Positions 44,128-52,343 of a stretch of 64,000 bases of DNA are shown in pieces. The notes under the pieces are model-generated. The model had not been told where the DNA came from and searched no databases. It saw only the letters and a program-made list of their open reading frames with translations. The translations under genes and the position numbers were made by a program. The stretch comes from Qipengyuania sp. ABI-127-1. GTDB lineage: Bacteria; Pseudomonadota; Alphaproteobacteria; Sphingomonadales; Sphingomonadaceae. Positions within the stretch are counted from its first letter, which is position 1, and every line of letters begins with the position of its first letter. The stretch spans positions 496,001 through 560,000 of the forward strand of contig JALJCR010000002.1 in assembly GCA_022953095.1 (NCBI GenBank), written 5' to 3'.

Positions 44128-45128
44128 CTTCTCGGAAGGGGCTCTATATTGGCGCGGCCTTGGTTGTCCTGCTCGTTGCGGTAGCTGCGGCGATCTGGTT
44201 CGTGCGTACCGATCCACATGAACAAGAAGGTCATTTGGTTCTGAATGGCAACGTCGATATCCGGCAGGTCAACCTCGGGTTCAAAGTATCCGGCAGGATT
44301 AAGACCTTGGTTTTCAATGAGGGCGATCGAGTAGTGGCCGGCGATCTTCTGGCTTCGCTCGAGCCGCAGGACTATGAGAACGAAATTGCGCTGGCCGAGG
44401 CGAGAGCCAGCGAACGCTCGGCGGTGGTTGCTGCTCTTGAAGCGGGTAGTCGGCCCGAGGAAATCGAGCGGGCAAGAGCGCGCGTTGCTGAAGCGGAATC
44501 GGCGCTCAATGTCGCGCAGGCCACTTTGGATAGGGTCGAACACCTCGCCCGAAAAGGGTTTGCTTCTCAACAGACGCAGGACGAAGCGCTTTCCCAGCGC
44601 AATCGTGCCGCTGCCCAACGGCAGATGGCGCTCGAAGAGTTCTCGCTTGTTCGCCAAGGTCCGCGACGCGAAGAAATCCAGCAAGGACGCGCCGCGCTTG
44701 GTGCCGAGCGCGCTGCCGCTTCGCTCGCCCGGCAACGTCTGGTGGATGCGAACCTTTACGCGCCCGCTGACGGGATCATCCTGACGCGTGCACGCGAGGC
44801 TGGAGCTTTCGTGGGTCCTGGTGAAACCGTCTTCACGCTGGCGCATACCTCGCCCATGTGGATCCGGGCATATATCGAGGAACCTGACCTCGAGCGCGTC
44901 GATCTCGGTGCGCCTGTGACAGTCCTGACTGAAGGCGCGCGCAAATTTCGCGGGCGCCTTACTTACATCTCACCAACAGCTGAATTCACACCCAAGTCCG
45001 TAGAAACGCGCGAGCAGCGCACCAGCCTCGTCTACCGCATACGTGTGCGTGTCGAAGATCAAACAGGCATCCTGAAGCAGGGCATGCCCGTTTCCGTCAT
45101 CGTGCGGCCAGACGATCGCGAGAGCTGA
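44124..45128 (+). CDS. HlyD-family periplasmic adaptor (YbhG-like)
   Basis: Membrane-fusion adaptors link inner-membrane ABC exporters to an outer-membrane channel. The 334-aa protein has one N-terminal helix (residues 8-28), a biotinyl-lipoyl half motif (FKVSGRIKTLVFNEGDRVVAGD), a long Glu/Ala/Arg coiled-coil hairpin (about residues 90-200), the second lipoyl half (DANLYAPADGIILTRAREAG) and a C-terminal beta-barrel (TPKSVETREQRTSLVYRIRV). It overlaps the TetR stop (ATGA) and precedes the ATPase by three bases. Confidence 0.92.
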   Translation: MTSRKGLYIGAALVVLLVAVAAAIWFVRTDPHEQEGHLVLNGNVDIRQVNLGFKVSGRIKTLVFNEGDRVVAGDLLASLEPQDYENEIALAEARASERSAVVAALEAGSRPEEIERARARVAEAESALNVAQATLDRVEHLARKGFASQQTQDEALSQRNRAAAQRQMALEEFSLVRQGPRREEIQQGRAALGAERAAASLARQRLVDANLYAPADGIILTRAREAGAFVGPGETVFTLAHTSPMWIRAYIEEPDLERVDLGAPVTVLTEGARKFRGRLTYISPTAEFTPKSVETREQRTSLVYRIRVRVEDQTGILKQGMPVSVIVRPDDRES

Positions 45129-45131
45129 TCA

Positions 45132-46856
45132 ATGTCGAAACTTGTGACGATCGATGGCTTGACCAAGCGGTTCCATAACCAGAACAGGTCGGCACTACAA
45201 AATGTGACCACACAGATAGAATCGGGACGCATTGTAGGACTCGTCGGTCCCGATGGCGCGGGGAAAACAACTCTCCTGCGCCTGATTGCCGGATTGCTCC
45301 GTGCCGATGATGGCAGGATCGAAGTCGGAGGTCTCGATCCCGTTGCCAACGCTCGGCAAGTGCGCAAGCGCATAGCCTACATGCCCCAGCGTTTCGGCCT
45401 TTACGAGGACCTTAGCGTTGGAGAAAATCTCATTCTCTATGCGGACCTTCGAGGGGTCGTCGGATCGGCGCGAAAGGAGACCTTCGAGCGGCTTCTGGAG
45501 TTCACCGGCCTAGGCTCATTCACGGACAGGCTGGCTGGCGCCCTCTCGGGTGGCATGAAGCAGAAGCTCGGGCTTGCTTGCGCTCTCGTCGCGACGCCCG
45601 AACTGCTTTTGCTGGACGAGCCGAGTGTTGGCGTCGATCCGATTTCACGGCGCGAGCTCTGGCGCATGGTAGGCCAGTTGACCGAGGAAGGCATTACGGT
45701 CGTCTGGGCGACTGCGTATCTCGATGAAGCCGAACAGTGCGAAACGGTGCTCGTACTGAGTGAGGGCGAGCTCATCTTTGACGGTCGGCCGACTGATCTG
45801 ACTGCCGGAGTCGATGGGCGGGTGTACCTCGTAGAGGGCATAAAGGGCGACCGACGCCAAGTCCTTAACCGGGCACGCCAACACGAAGCTGTTCTGGACG
45901 GTACGATACAGGCCAGCGACGTACGGTTGCTGCTGATGGAGACGGCGCAGGTCCCCTCTTTGGATTCCCTGACGGGAGGCGCCGGCGCAAGATTACGGCG
46001 CATCCCCCCGCGGTTCGAGGACGCCTTCATCGATCTCATCGGCGGCGGGTTTCGGGCTGAATCACCCTTTGCGCGGAATTCGGAGCGCAGTCATGGTGCC
46101 ACAATTGTAGTCGAGGCGCGCGGATTGACCCGGATGTTTGGTTCCTTCACCGCGGCGTCGGAAATCAGTTTCGACGTACGCCGCGGTGAGGTGTTCGGGC
46201 TCATCGGTCCGAATGGAGCGGGCAAATCGACTACTTTCAAGATGCTGTGCGGCCTGCTGAAACCAACGAGCGGCGAGGCTCGTATTGCCGGTGTTGATCT
46301 ACGCACTGCGGCGAGCCAAGCGCGGGCTCGCCTCGGCTATATGGCCCAAAAGTTCTCCCTGTATGGCGACCTCAGTACATTGCAGAATTTGCGATTTTTC
46401 GCGCGCGTTTACGGCCTGACCGGCGCGAAGCAGCGTCTCACGATCGAGCGCATGATCGACAGCTTCGCCTTAGCCGACAAGCTCGATGAGAATTCCAGCC
46501 AGCTCCCGCTTGGCTTCAAACAGCGCCTGTCGCTCGCCTGCGCCACTATGCATGAACCGGACGTTCTGTTTCTCGACGAACCTACCTCTGGTGTCGATCC
46601 GCGTACCCGCCGTGAATTCTGGGCCCACATCAACACGATGGTCACGAATGGTGTGACGGTTATCGTAACGACGCACTTTCTCGACGAGGCGGAGTATTGT
46701 GACCGCGCCGCGCTTATTTATCGCGGCGGTATGGTCGCCTTGGGCCCCCCTTCCGAGCTCAAGGCGCGGGCGATCTCGCCCGAACTTCCCAGCCCGACAT
46801 TCGAAGACGCATTCATCGCTCTCATTGAGCAGATTGAAGCGGGAAGGGCACGATGA
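45132..46856 (+). CDS. Double-NBD ABC transporter ATPase (YbhF-like)
   Basis: The 574-aa protein carries two fused ABC ATPase domains. NBD1 has Walker A GPDGAGKTTLL, signature LSGGMKQKLGLACAL and Walker B LLLLDEPSVGVDP. NBD2 has GPNGAGKSTTFK, a degenerate signature LPLGFKQRLSLACA (no SGG) and LFLDEPTSGVDP. This tandem layout and the neighbours match YbhF of the E. coli YbhFSR multidrug/cation exporter. It overlaps the next permease by four bases. Asymmetric ATP sites are common in such heterodimer-like exporters. Confidence 0.92.
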   Translation: MSKLVTIDGLTKRFHNQNRSALQNVTTQIESGRIVGLVGPDGAGKTTLLRLIAGLLRADDGRIEVGGLDPVANARQVRKRIAYMPQRFGLYEDLSVGENLILYADLRGVVGSARKETFERLLEFTGLGSFTDRLAGALSGGMKQKLGLACALVATPELLLLDEPSVGVDPISRRELWRMVGQLTEEGITVVWATAYLDEAEQCETVLVLSEGELIFDGRPTDLTAGVDGRVYLVEGIKGDRRQVLNRARQHEAVLDGTIQASDVRLLLMETAQVPSLDSLTGGAGARLRRIPPRFEDAFIDLIGGGFRAESPFARNSERSHGATIVVEARGLTRMFGSFTAASEISFDVRRGEVFGLIGPNGAGKSTTFKMLCGLLKPTSGEARIAGVDLRTAASQARARLGYMAQKFSLYGDLSTLQNLRFFARVYGLTGAKQRLTIERMIDSFALADKLDENSSQLPLGFKQRLSLACATMHEPDVLFLDEPTSGVDPRTRREFWAHINTMVTNGVTVIVTTHFLDEAEYCDRAALIYRGGMVALGPPSELKARAISPELPSPTFEDAFIALIEQIEAGRAR

Positions 46857-47971
46857 CCTTCTCGCGTCTGGCTGCGATCATGCGCAAGGAAACGCGCCAA
46901 GCCGTTCGAGATCCGAGTACCCTCATGATTTCCGGCCTGCTTCCGATAATGCTGATTTTTCTTTTCGGTTATGCGGTGTCTTTCGATCCTCGGGAGTTAT
47001 CCATCGGGGTTGTCGTCGAACAACCGACGAGCGAAACCGAAAGCTTCGTCGCATCCCTGCGCAATACGCGCTATTTCGGAATCGAAGTCGCCATCGACCG
47101 ACAAGTGTTTGCATCGCGCATGGCTGCGGGAAAACTCGATGCAATCATCGTCTTGCCTCAGGATTTCAGTGCAACTGCGCTTCGCGGCGAGGCCGCGCCG
47201 ATACAGGTTCTTGTTGACGGGGGTGATCCGAACACGGCTGGCCTGGTGGGTTCTTACGTCGAAATGCTGGTTCTCAACTGGCTCGAACAGGAATGGCTGG
47301 ACAGGGGACAACCGCCGCTTGCGCCGCTCGTCTCGATCGAGCCGCGCACGTGGTTCAACGCCGAGGTGTCGAGCCGCAATTATCTCGTGCCCGGCTCTCT
47401 GGCCATTATTCTCACCATTATCGGAGCGCTTCTCACGGCGCTCGTTGTGGCCCGCGAGTGGGAACGCGGTACCATGGAAGCGCTTCTGGCAACTCCGGTC
47501 GGCCCGCTCGAACTCCTTCTGGGCAAGCTGATCCCCTATTTCGTTCTCGGGCTTGGCTCGTTTATGCTGTCCGTGCTCGTGACAGTGGGGTTCTTCGATG
47601 TTCCCTTTCGCGGCTCGTTTCTGGCCCTGGCACTCGCAGCCTCGCTCTTTATGCTGTGTTCGTTAGGCCAGGGACTGCTCATATCGACGCTCACCCGAAA
47701 CCAGCTCGTGGCAGCGCAGGTCGCCGTGATGCTTGCTTTCCTGCCCGCGTTCTACTTTTCCAATTTCGTTTTTGAGCTCGACAGCATGCCACCGGCGCTC
47801 CAGCTGTTCAGTTACGTAATCCCGGCCCGTTTTCTCGTCTCGACCCTGCAGACGCAATTTCTCGCTGGCAATGTATGGGCGGTCCTGCTGCCCGACCTTG
47901 CCGGGCTTGCCATTTTCGGGATTGTGATCTTCGCAGTCTGCGCGCTGTTCACACGCACGCGGCTCGACTGA
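46853..47971 (+). CDS. ABC-2 type exporter permease (YbhS-like)
   Basis: The 372-aa ABC-2 permease has one N-terminal helix (LMISGLLPIMLIFLFGYAVS), a periplasmic domain to about residue 175, and five C-terminal helices. The conserved VVAREWERGTMEALLATPVG cytosolic element that contacts the ATPase is present. ATGA overlap with the ATPase gene upstream; the second permease starts five bases downstream. The pair probably forms the membrane channel. Confidence 0.91.
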   Translation: MTFSRLAAIMRKETRQAVRDPSTLMISGLLPIMLIFLFGYAVSFDPRELSIGVVVEQPTSETESFVASLRNTRYFGIEVAIDRQVFASRMAAGKLDAIIVLPQDFSATALRGEAAPIQVLVDGGDPNTAGLVGSYVEMLVLNWLEQEWLDRGQPPLAPLVSIEPRTWFNAEVSSRNYLVPGSLAIILTIIGALLTALVVAREWERGTMEALLATPVGPLELLLGKLIPYFVLGLGSFMLSVLVTVGFFDVPFRGSFLALALAASLFMLCSLGQGLLISTLTRNQLVAAQVAVMLAFLPAFYFSNFVFELDSMPPALQLFSYVIPARFLVSTLQTQFLAGNVWAVLLPDLAGLAIFGIVIFAVCALFTRTRLD

Positions 47972-47975
47972 GACC

Positions 47976-49082
47976 ATGTGGCACCGCATCTATGCCTTGA
48001 TCGTGAAGGAGCTTCTGGCAAGCGCGCGCGACCCACAAACCCGGTGGGTTGTACTGTTCTCGCCGCCATTCCTGCTTCTTATCTATGCCTTCGCGATTAC
48101 GCAGGAGGTGTCGGACGTCACGCTGGCCGTGTACAATCAGGATCAGGGCCGTGCCTCGATAGAACTTATCAGCCGCTTCGAGGGGGCCGGGGTTTTCGAT
48201 GAAATAGTGCATCTTCGCGCCGAGGCGGAGATCGCGCGGGCTATCGATACGCGCCGCGCAACGCTGGTCCTGCGTGTCGGGGAAGACTTCTCACGCCGTC
48301 TCGAGCGCGGCGAAAATGCGCAGGTGCAGCTCATTCTCGACGGCCGCAGGTCGAACACCGCGCAAATCCTCTTGGGATACAGCAGCCGGATTGTTAAGGC
48401 CTTCAACGAAGAACGTCTTCACCAGCTTGGGCTCGTACCGCCCATTCGGCTGGTCCAGCGGACTTGGTTCAATTCCAATCTCGAACCGCTATGGTCGGCC
48501 GTGCCAGCGCTGTTTGCCGTACTCGTTGCCGTGGTCGGTTTCATGGTGTCGGCGCTTTCGATCGCGCGCGAGCGCGAGCTCGGAACCTTCGAACAACTGC
48601 TGGTTTCGCCTCTGCGCCCATTCGAGATTTTGGTGGGCAAGAGCGTTCCGGCTCTCCTGATCGCGCTGACAAGCGCGAGCGCGATGCTTGTACTGGGTCT
48701 ATTGTTCCTTAACGTCCCGATACGCGGCTCTCTGGCCCTGCTCTTCGTTGGCATGCTCATGTATCTCTCGGCGATTATCGGAATCGGCCTGTTTATCTCA
48801 TCGCTTGCCAAGACCCAGCAGCAGGCGATTATCGGGCTTTTTATGTACATGGTGCCGGCCGTGCTTATTTCGGGCTACGCCACACCGGTGGAAAACATGC
48901 CAGATTGGCTACAGGGTCTCGCCACAGCTACCCCCATCACGCACTTCATAGTCATCAGCAAAGCGGTATATCTTCGTGATGCCCCGATTGGGCTCTATTT
49001 TTCCCACATCTGGCCCATGGCGGTCATTGCGGCCGTAAGCCTTTCGGCCGCCATCTGGCTGTTCCGCCGCCGAACGGGCTAG
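47976..49082 (+). CDS. ABC-2 type exporter permease (YbhR-like)
   Basis: The 368-aa protein is a paralogue of the preceding permease with the same plan: N-terminal helix (VVLFSPPFLLLIYAFAI), a periplasmic domain, then LSIARERELGTFEQLLVSPL and five C-terminal helices. It ends the five-gene exporter operon. No outer-membrane channel gene (TolC-like) follows, so one encoded elsewhere would be needed. Confidence 0.91.
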   Translation: MWHRIYALIVKELLASARDPQTRWVVLFSPPFLLLIYAFAITQEVSDVTLAVYNQDQGRASIELISRFEGAGVFDEIVHLRAEAEIARAIDTRRATLVLRVGEDFSRRLERGENAQVQLILDGRRSNTAQILLGYSSRIVKAFNEERLHQLGLVPPIRLVQRTWFNSNLEPLWSAVPALFAVLVAVVGFMVSALSIARERELGTFEQLLVSPLRPFEILVGKSVPALLIALTSASAMLVLGLLFLNVPIRGSLALLFVGMLMYLSAIIGIGLFISSLAKTQQQAIIGLFMYMVPAVLISGYATPVENMPDWLQGLATATPITHFIVISKAVYLRDAPIGLYFSHIWPMAVIAAVSLSAAIWLFRRRTG

Positions 49083-49401
49083 ACTGTTCTATGGGGTCAT
49101 TTTGCTCTCGCATAAGTCGTCCTTTGCACTGCGTTTCAGGAGGGAAAGCCAGCTTGGCAGGACGAGGTAGTATCGTTTTTGGTCCTGATGCCGCTACTCT
49201 CCAATGGATCCTTTGGTGAGTTCGCAAGTGCTACCCATGCGCCCTTTTCCTGACCCCCACCTATATTCACTATATTCGCCTTGCTCTCCTGCTGCGGCAG
49301 TGCGAAGGACGGCTTTCAGAAGTCAGGTGTTCTGTGTGTTTGTCTCCGGAATGAGTTGCGCTTGGCCTCCTCCGAAGAGCTTCGATCCATCGGAAGATTA
49401 G
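49083..49401. other. Noncoding gap before the ECF sigma gene
   Basis: This 319-base stretch has no coding frame I can support. It must hold the sigma factor promoter; a TCCGGAATGAGTT stretch around 49345 has the GGAA core seen in ECF -35 elements, but I see no convincing -10 partner, so I do not call it. Confidence 0.4.
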
Positions 49402-50031
49402 ATGAACCAGAGTAAACTCTCCGAGACTGAGGGTGTAGATGAGGCACTGAGGCCTATGGATGAAGCTGTGCGTCGGGCCTTGGTCGAGAGTCACGAGGAT
49501 ATGATGCGCTTCCTTGTGCGCCGCATGCGCGGGCGCCAGGAGGCCGAAGAAGTCCTACAGCGCTTCATGTTGCGCGCCATAGAGCGGGCCAACGATCTCC
49601 GGAATATCGACTCTGTGCGGGGGTGGCTGTCCAGAGTTCTTGCGACGACGATTGCGGATTTTTGCCGGCAGGCCGCGCGGAACAGCAAAAACGAGACGAT
49701 TGTCGATCCGCATGATCTTGCGGAAATGGGCGAAGCGACGAGTGTGCCCGATGAAGAGCTTGAAGCGGCGGTTTGTGACTGTCTCTATCGTCTTTTGCCG
49801 ACCCTAAAACCCGAATATGGCGAGGTGATTTGGCGCGCGGATCTGCTCGAAGAGTCGCGCGAGAGCATTGCCGAAAGTCTTGGCACGAGCGTCAACAATA
49901 TCAATGTGCGGCTCCACCGCGCGCGGGGAGCCTTGCGTGAGCGGCTGCTGCAAATGTGCCGCACCTGCGTTATCCATGGCTTTCTCGATTGCGACTGCAA
50001 AGCCCATGAAACCGCATCGGCACGCGTGTAA
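49402..50031 (+). CDS. ECF-like RNA polymerase sigma factor with C-terminal Cys cluster
   Basis: The 209-aa protein has sigma region 2 (about residues 30-98, MMRFLVRRMRGRQEAEEVLQ ... VRGWLSRVLATTIADFCRQ) and region 4 (about 125-182, SRESIAESLGTSVNNINVRLH followed by RARGALRERLL). A C-terminal extension reads MCRTCVIHGFLDCDCKAH, a CxxC...CxC cluster that could bind metal or respond to redox. No anti-sigma gene is adjacent, so the Cys tail may be the sensor, as in CorE-type factors; that is inference. A ggaag site precedes the ATG. Its targets may include the stress-type genes next door. Confidence 0.87.
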   Translation: MNQSKLSETEGVDEALRPMDEAVRRALVESHEDMMRFLVRRMRGRQEAEEVLQRFMLRAIERANDLRNIDSVRGWLSRVLATTIADFCRQAARNSKNETIVDPHDLAEMGEATSVPDEELEAAVCDCLYRLLPTLKPEYGEVIWRADLLEESRESIAESLGTSVNNINVRLHRARGALRERLLQMCRTCVIHGFLDCDCKAHETASARV

Positions 50032-50078
50032 GCTTTGATCAGTGGTGGCGTGTCTTTCCCAATCGCTGACGAGGTCTC

Positions 50079-50279
50079 TCAGGGAACCGTTCCGGGCGGA
50101 GTCTTCCACTTCGCTCCAGTGCAGTTCGGTTCAGCCGATTTGTCCGCTCCCAGCGTCCATGAAGGGGGATCGCTGGCGGGGTAGGATTCGCGCAAGGCTT
50201 CGTCGATTGCTTCCTCGCGCAACCGGTGCGCGCGAGAGGTCTTACTGGACCCACACGTTCCTTTTTTATTGAAATCCAT
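50079..50279 (-). CDS. Small conserved 'ESxPASDPPSW' protein
   Basis: The 66-aa basic N-terminus and the core AIDEALRESYPASDPPSW resemble a widespread family of very small proteins of unknown function that share the E-S-F/Y-P-A-S-D-P-P motif. The start ATG lacks a good ribosome site. It lies 32 bases downstream of the type II GAPDH gene on the same strand and may be its last operon member. Function unknown. Confidence 0.65.
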   Translation of the reverse strand: MDFNKKGTCGSSKTSRAHRLREEAIDEALRESYPASDPPSWTLGADKSAEPNCTGAKWKTPPGTVP

Positions 50280-50311
50280 AGTAAAGATCCGGATATTGCA
50301 TCCGCTCCTAA

Positions 50312-51358
50312 TTAGCCCAGATTGAATCCTCCGATCCCGAGGCTCTTTTCGGTGAGCGCCATCGAAACTGCGCGTTCGCTTTCGACTGAGGAGAGCGCAC
50401 GGATTGCATCGATTGTTTCGGGAATTACGATCGCCTGATTATCGACCATATAATTGTAGCACAGTTCGGTGCCTTCAACCGAGAGGATGTTGCTCCACAG
50501 GGCGACCTCGTAAAGGTCCGAATTAGGCCGACCGTGCATCGCCATCGCTTCCTTTACGCTGTTGAGTGCCGATAGGCCGCTGCGCCCGTCGATCAAAAGG
50601 ATTCGTGTCGAGGAGGCGAAAGCTTCAAGCACTTCTTCCCGGCTCGCAGGGCGCGTCAAATCGACGTACCAGCTATGCAGATGTGCTAGCGTTTCGGGAA
50701 CCTTGACAGCCATCGTCACCACATTGAGCTCCGGGTCGACCAGACGCGCATCGGGACCCTGATGGCTTGGAATACCGGGTTCGGGGACCAGCGTATTCAT
50801 GATCCCGCCAAGATGGCTTTCCCAGGGATCGGCTGCTCGGCGCATGAGCGTACCGCGCGCTCGTTTCAGCAAGTCGGCCCGCTTGAGAGCGCCCAGTGTA
50901 CGCACGATTGACGTCGTGTTGCATGAAACCACCCGGGTGGCATTGCGGCCGACAGCGCTTTCGTAGCTCGTTTCGGCGACGAAGGAATGGCCGGCGACCT
51001 CGTGCTTTTCACCGCCCTGGATGATAAAAGGGCGTCCGATGCGTCGATAGAACTCCGCATTTTTGGCGCCGACGCCCTTAGGCGTGCAATCGACGATCAC
51101 ATCGGATTCTTCTGCGAGATCCTCGAGCGTACCAACCACCTTCAGGCCTGCATCGGCGTATTTCAATGCAGCGGTCGGGCTTGCCGAATAGAGATCGACG
51201 TCCTGCTGTGCGAGGCGTGCGATCCGCCAGTCGGCGGCGATGTCCGCGACCCCGGTTAGGGACATGTCCGCTTGTTGCTCAACGGCACTCGCGACACGGC
51301 GCCCGATCACACCATATCCGACGACGCCGACGCCTATCTTCTTATTATTCCCGGTCAT
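50312..51358 (-). CDS. Archaeal-type (type II) glyceraldehyde-3-phosphate dehydrogenase
   Basis: Type II GAPDHs use NAD(P) to oxidise glyceraldehyde 3-phosphate and are typical of archaea, with scattered bacterial homologues. The 348-aa protein has the Rossmann loop VGYGVIGRRVA (residues 12-22), VDCTPKGVGAKN, IIQGGEKHEVAG and the catalytic Cys146 in RVVSCNTTSIVRTL, all in the archaeal form; a His in GIPSHQGPD is the likely base. The start is ATG 51358 (ggag site); a TTG five codons earlier is in frame. It lies 47 bases after the PRPP-synthetase-like gene. A substrate other than GAP cannot be excluded. Confidence 0.87.
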   Translation of the reverse strand: MTGNNKKIGVGVVGYGVIGRRVASAVEQQADMSLTGVADIAADWRIARLAQQDVDLYSASPTAALKYADAGLKVVGTLEDLAEESDVIVDCTPKGVGAKNAEFYRRIGRPFIIQGGEKHEVAGHSFVAETSYESAVGRNATRVVSCNTTSIVRTLGALKRADLLKRARGTLMRRAADPWESHLGGIMNTLVPEPGIPSHQGPDARLVDPELNVVTMAVKVPETLAHLHSWYVDLTRPASREEVLEAFASSTRILLIDGRSGLSALNSVKEAMAMHGRPNSDLYEVALWSNILSVEGTELCYNYMVDNQAIVIPETIDAIRALSSVESERAVSMALTEKSLGIGGFNLG

Positions 51359-51404
51359 GTCCGCATTCTCCAAATCTCAGTCGTATAACGCCGTAGGCGG
51401 GCGA

Positions 51405-52343
51405 TCATCTGCTTACAGGGCGGGGGAACTGCTCGACATCGTTGAGTTCGTCGCTATCCAGGCCGAACTCTTCGAGTGCCGTAGCGATTGACTCTGACAT
51501 GTCGATTGCGTTCGAGGGATGGTGCACGGTATTTGCGCTGACCACCTGTTTCGCGCCCGCGGCAAGCAATTCGTCATAGGAATGCCCGGCGAATATCGGA
51601 TGTACCACCACACAGATGGGAGCTGGTGCTCGGGCATTCTTAAGGAGTTCGACGGTTTCGACCAGCGTTCGCGCGCTCGATGCAATATCATCGATGATTA
51701 CCGGTTGTTTTCCCGTCATGTCGGGTAGGCTGCCGCCGTTTATGGAAACGTCGAAGTCGCCCCAGCGCCTTTTTTCAAGGACAATGGAGGAAGTCTGCGC
51801 GCGCTGCGCGACGTCCTGCACCCATTGCTCGCTCTCTTCGTCCGGGCCGATGAGAAGGGCGTTGGGCGCATGTGTGCGTACCCAATCCGCAATCGCCGGG
51901 GCAGCTGATACGACCTGGGTTGGCACCGTATAGACGTCTTCCAGCGCCGCGATGCGGTGTAAATGCGGATCGACAGTCACGAGAAGGTCGAAATAGGTCG
52001 ATAAGAGTCGGGCGAACGACGTCGAGGATACGGCTTCACCGCTTTTGAAAGCTTTATCCTGCCGCATATAGGCCAGATAGGGGGCGACGAGCGAAACGCT
52101 TCGGGCGCCTTGGTTGCGGGCCGCCTCGGCAGCGATGAGCAGCGCCATGATTTTCGGATCGGGCCGATCCAGAGTGCAGACCAGAACCACATCTGCGGCC
52201 TGTACCGGGGTCATGAGCCGAAGATAGGTCTCGCCGTCCGGAAAATGCCGTCGCTCGATTTGTCCAAGTTCTGCGCTGTAAATCCGAGCAAGCTCTTCGG
52301 CCATTCCCGGGGCGGCGCTTAAGGGAAATACGATTCTGTTCAT
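51405..52343 (-). CDS. Ribose-phosphate pyrophosphokinase-like protein
   Basis: PRPP synthetases transfer pyrophosphate from ATP to ribose 5-phosphate. The 312-aa protein shows RHFPDGETYLRL, the ATP loop LVAPYLAYMRQDKAFKSGEA, TVDPHLHRI in place of the usual DLH flag motif, and the PRPP-binding loop VIIDDIASSARTLVE. It resembles the archaeal-like (class III) proteins more than the housekeeping bacterial enzyme, so it is probably an extra copy with a special role. Its ATG shares a base with the phosphorylase stop (TAATG), implying coupling. Confidence 0.88.
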   Translation of the reverse strand: MNRIVFPLSAAPGMAEELARIYSAELGQIERRHFPDGETYLRLMTPVQAADVVLVCTLDRPDPKIMALLIAAEAARNQGARSVSLVAPYLAYMRQDKAFKSGEAVSSTSFARLLSTYFDLLVTVDPHLHRIAALEDVYTVPTQVVSAAPAIADWVRTHAPNALLIGPDEESEQWVQDVAQRAQTSSIVLEKRRWGDFDVSINGGSLPDMTGKQPVIIDDIASSARTLVETVELLKNARAPAPICVVVHPIFAGHSYDELLAAGAKQVVSANTVHHPSNAIDMSESIATALEEFGLDSDELNDVEQFPRPVSR

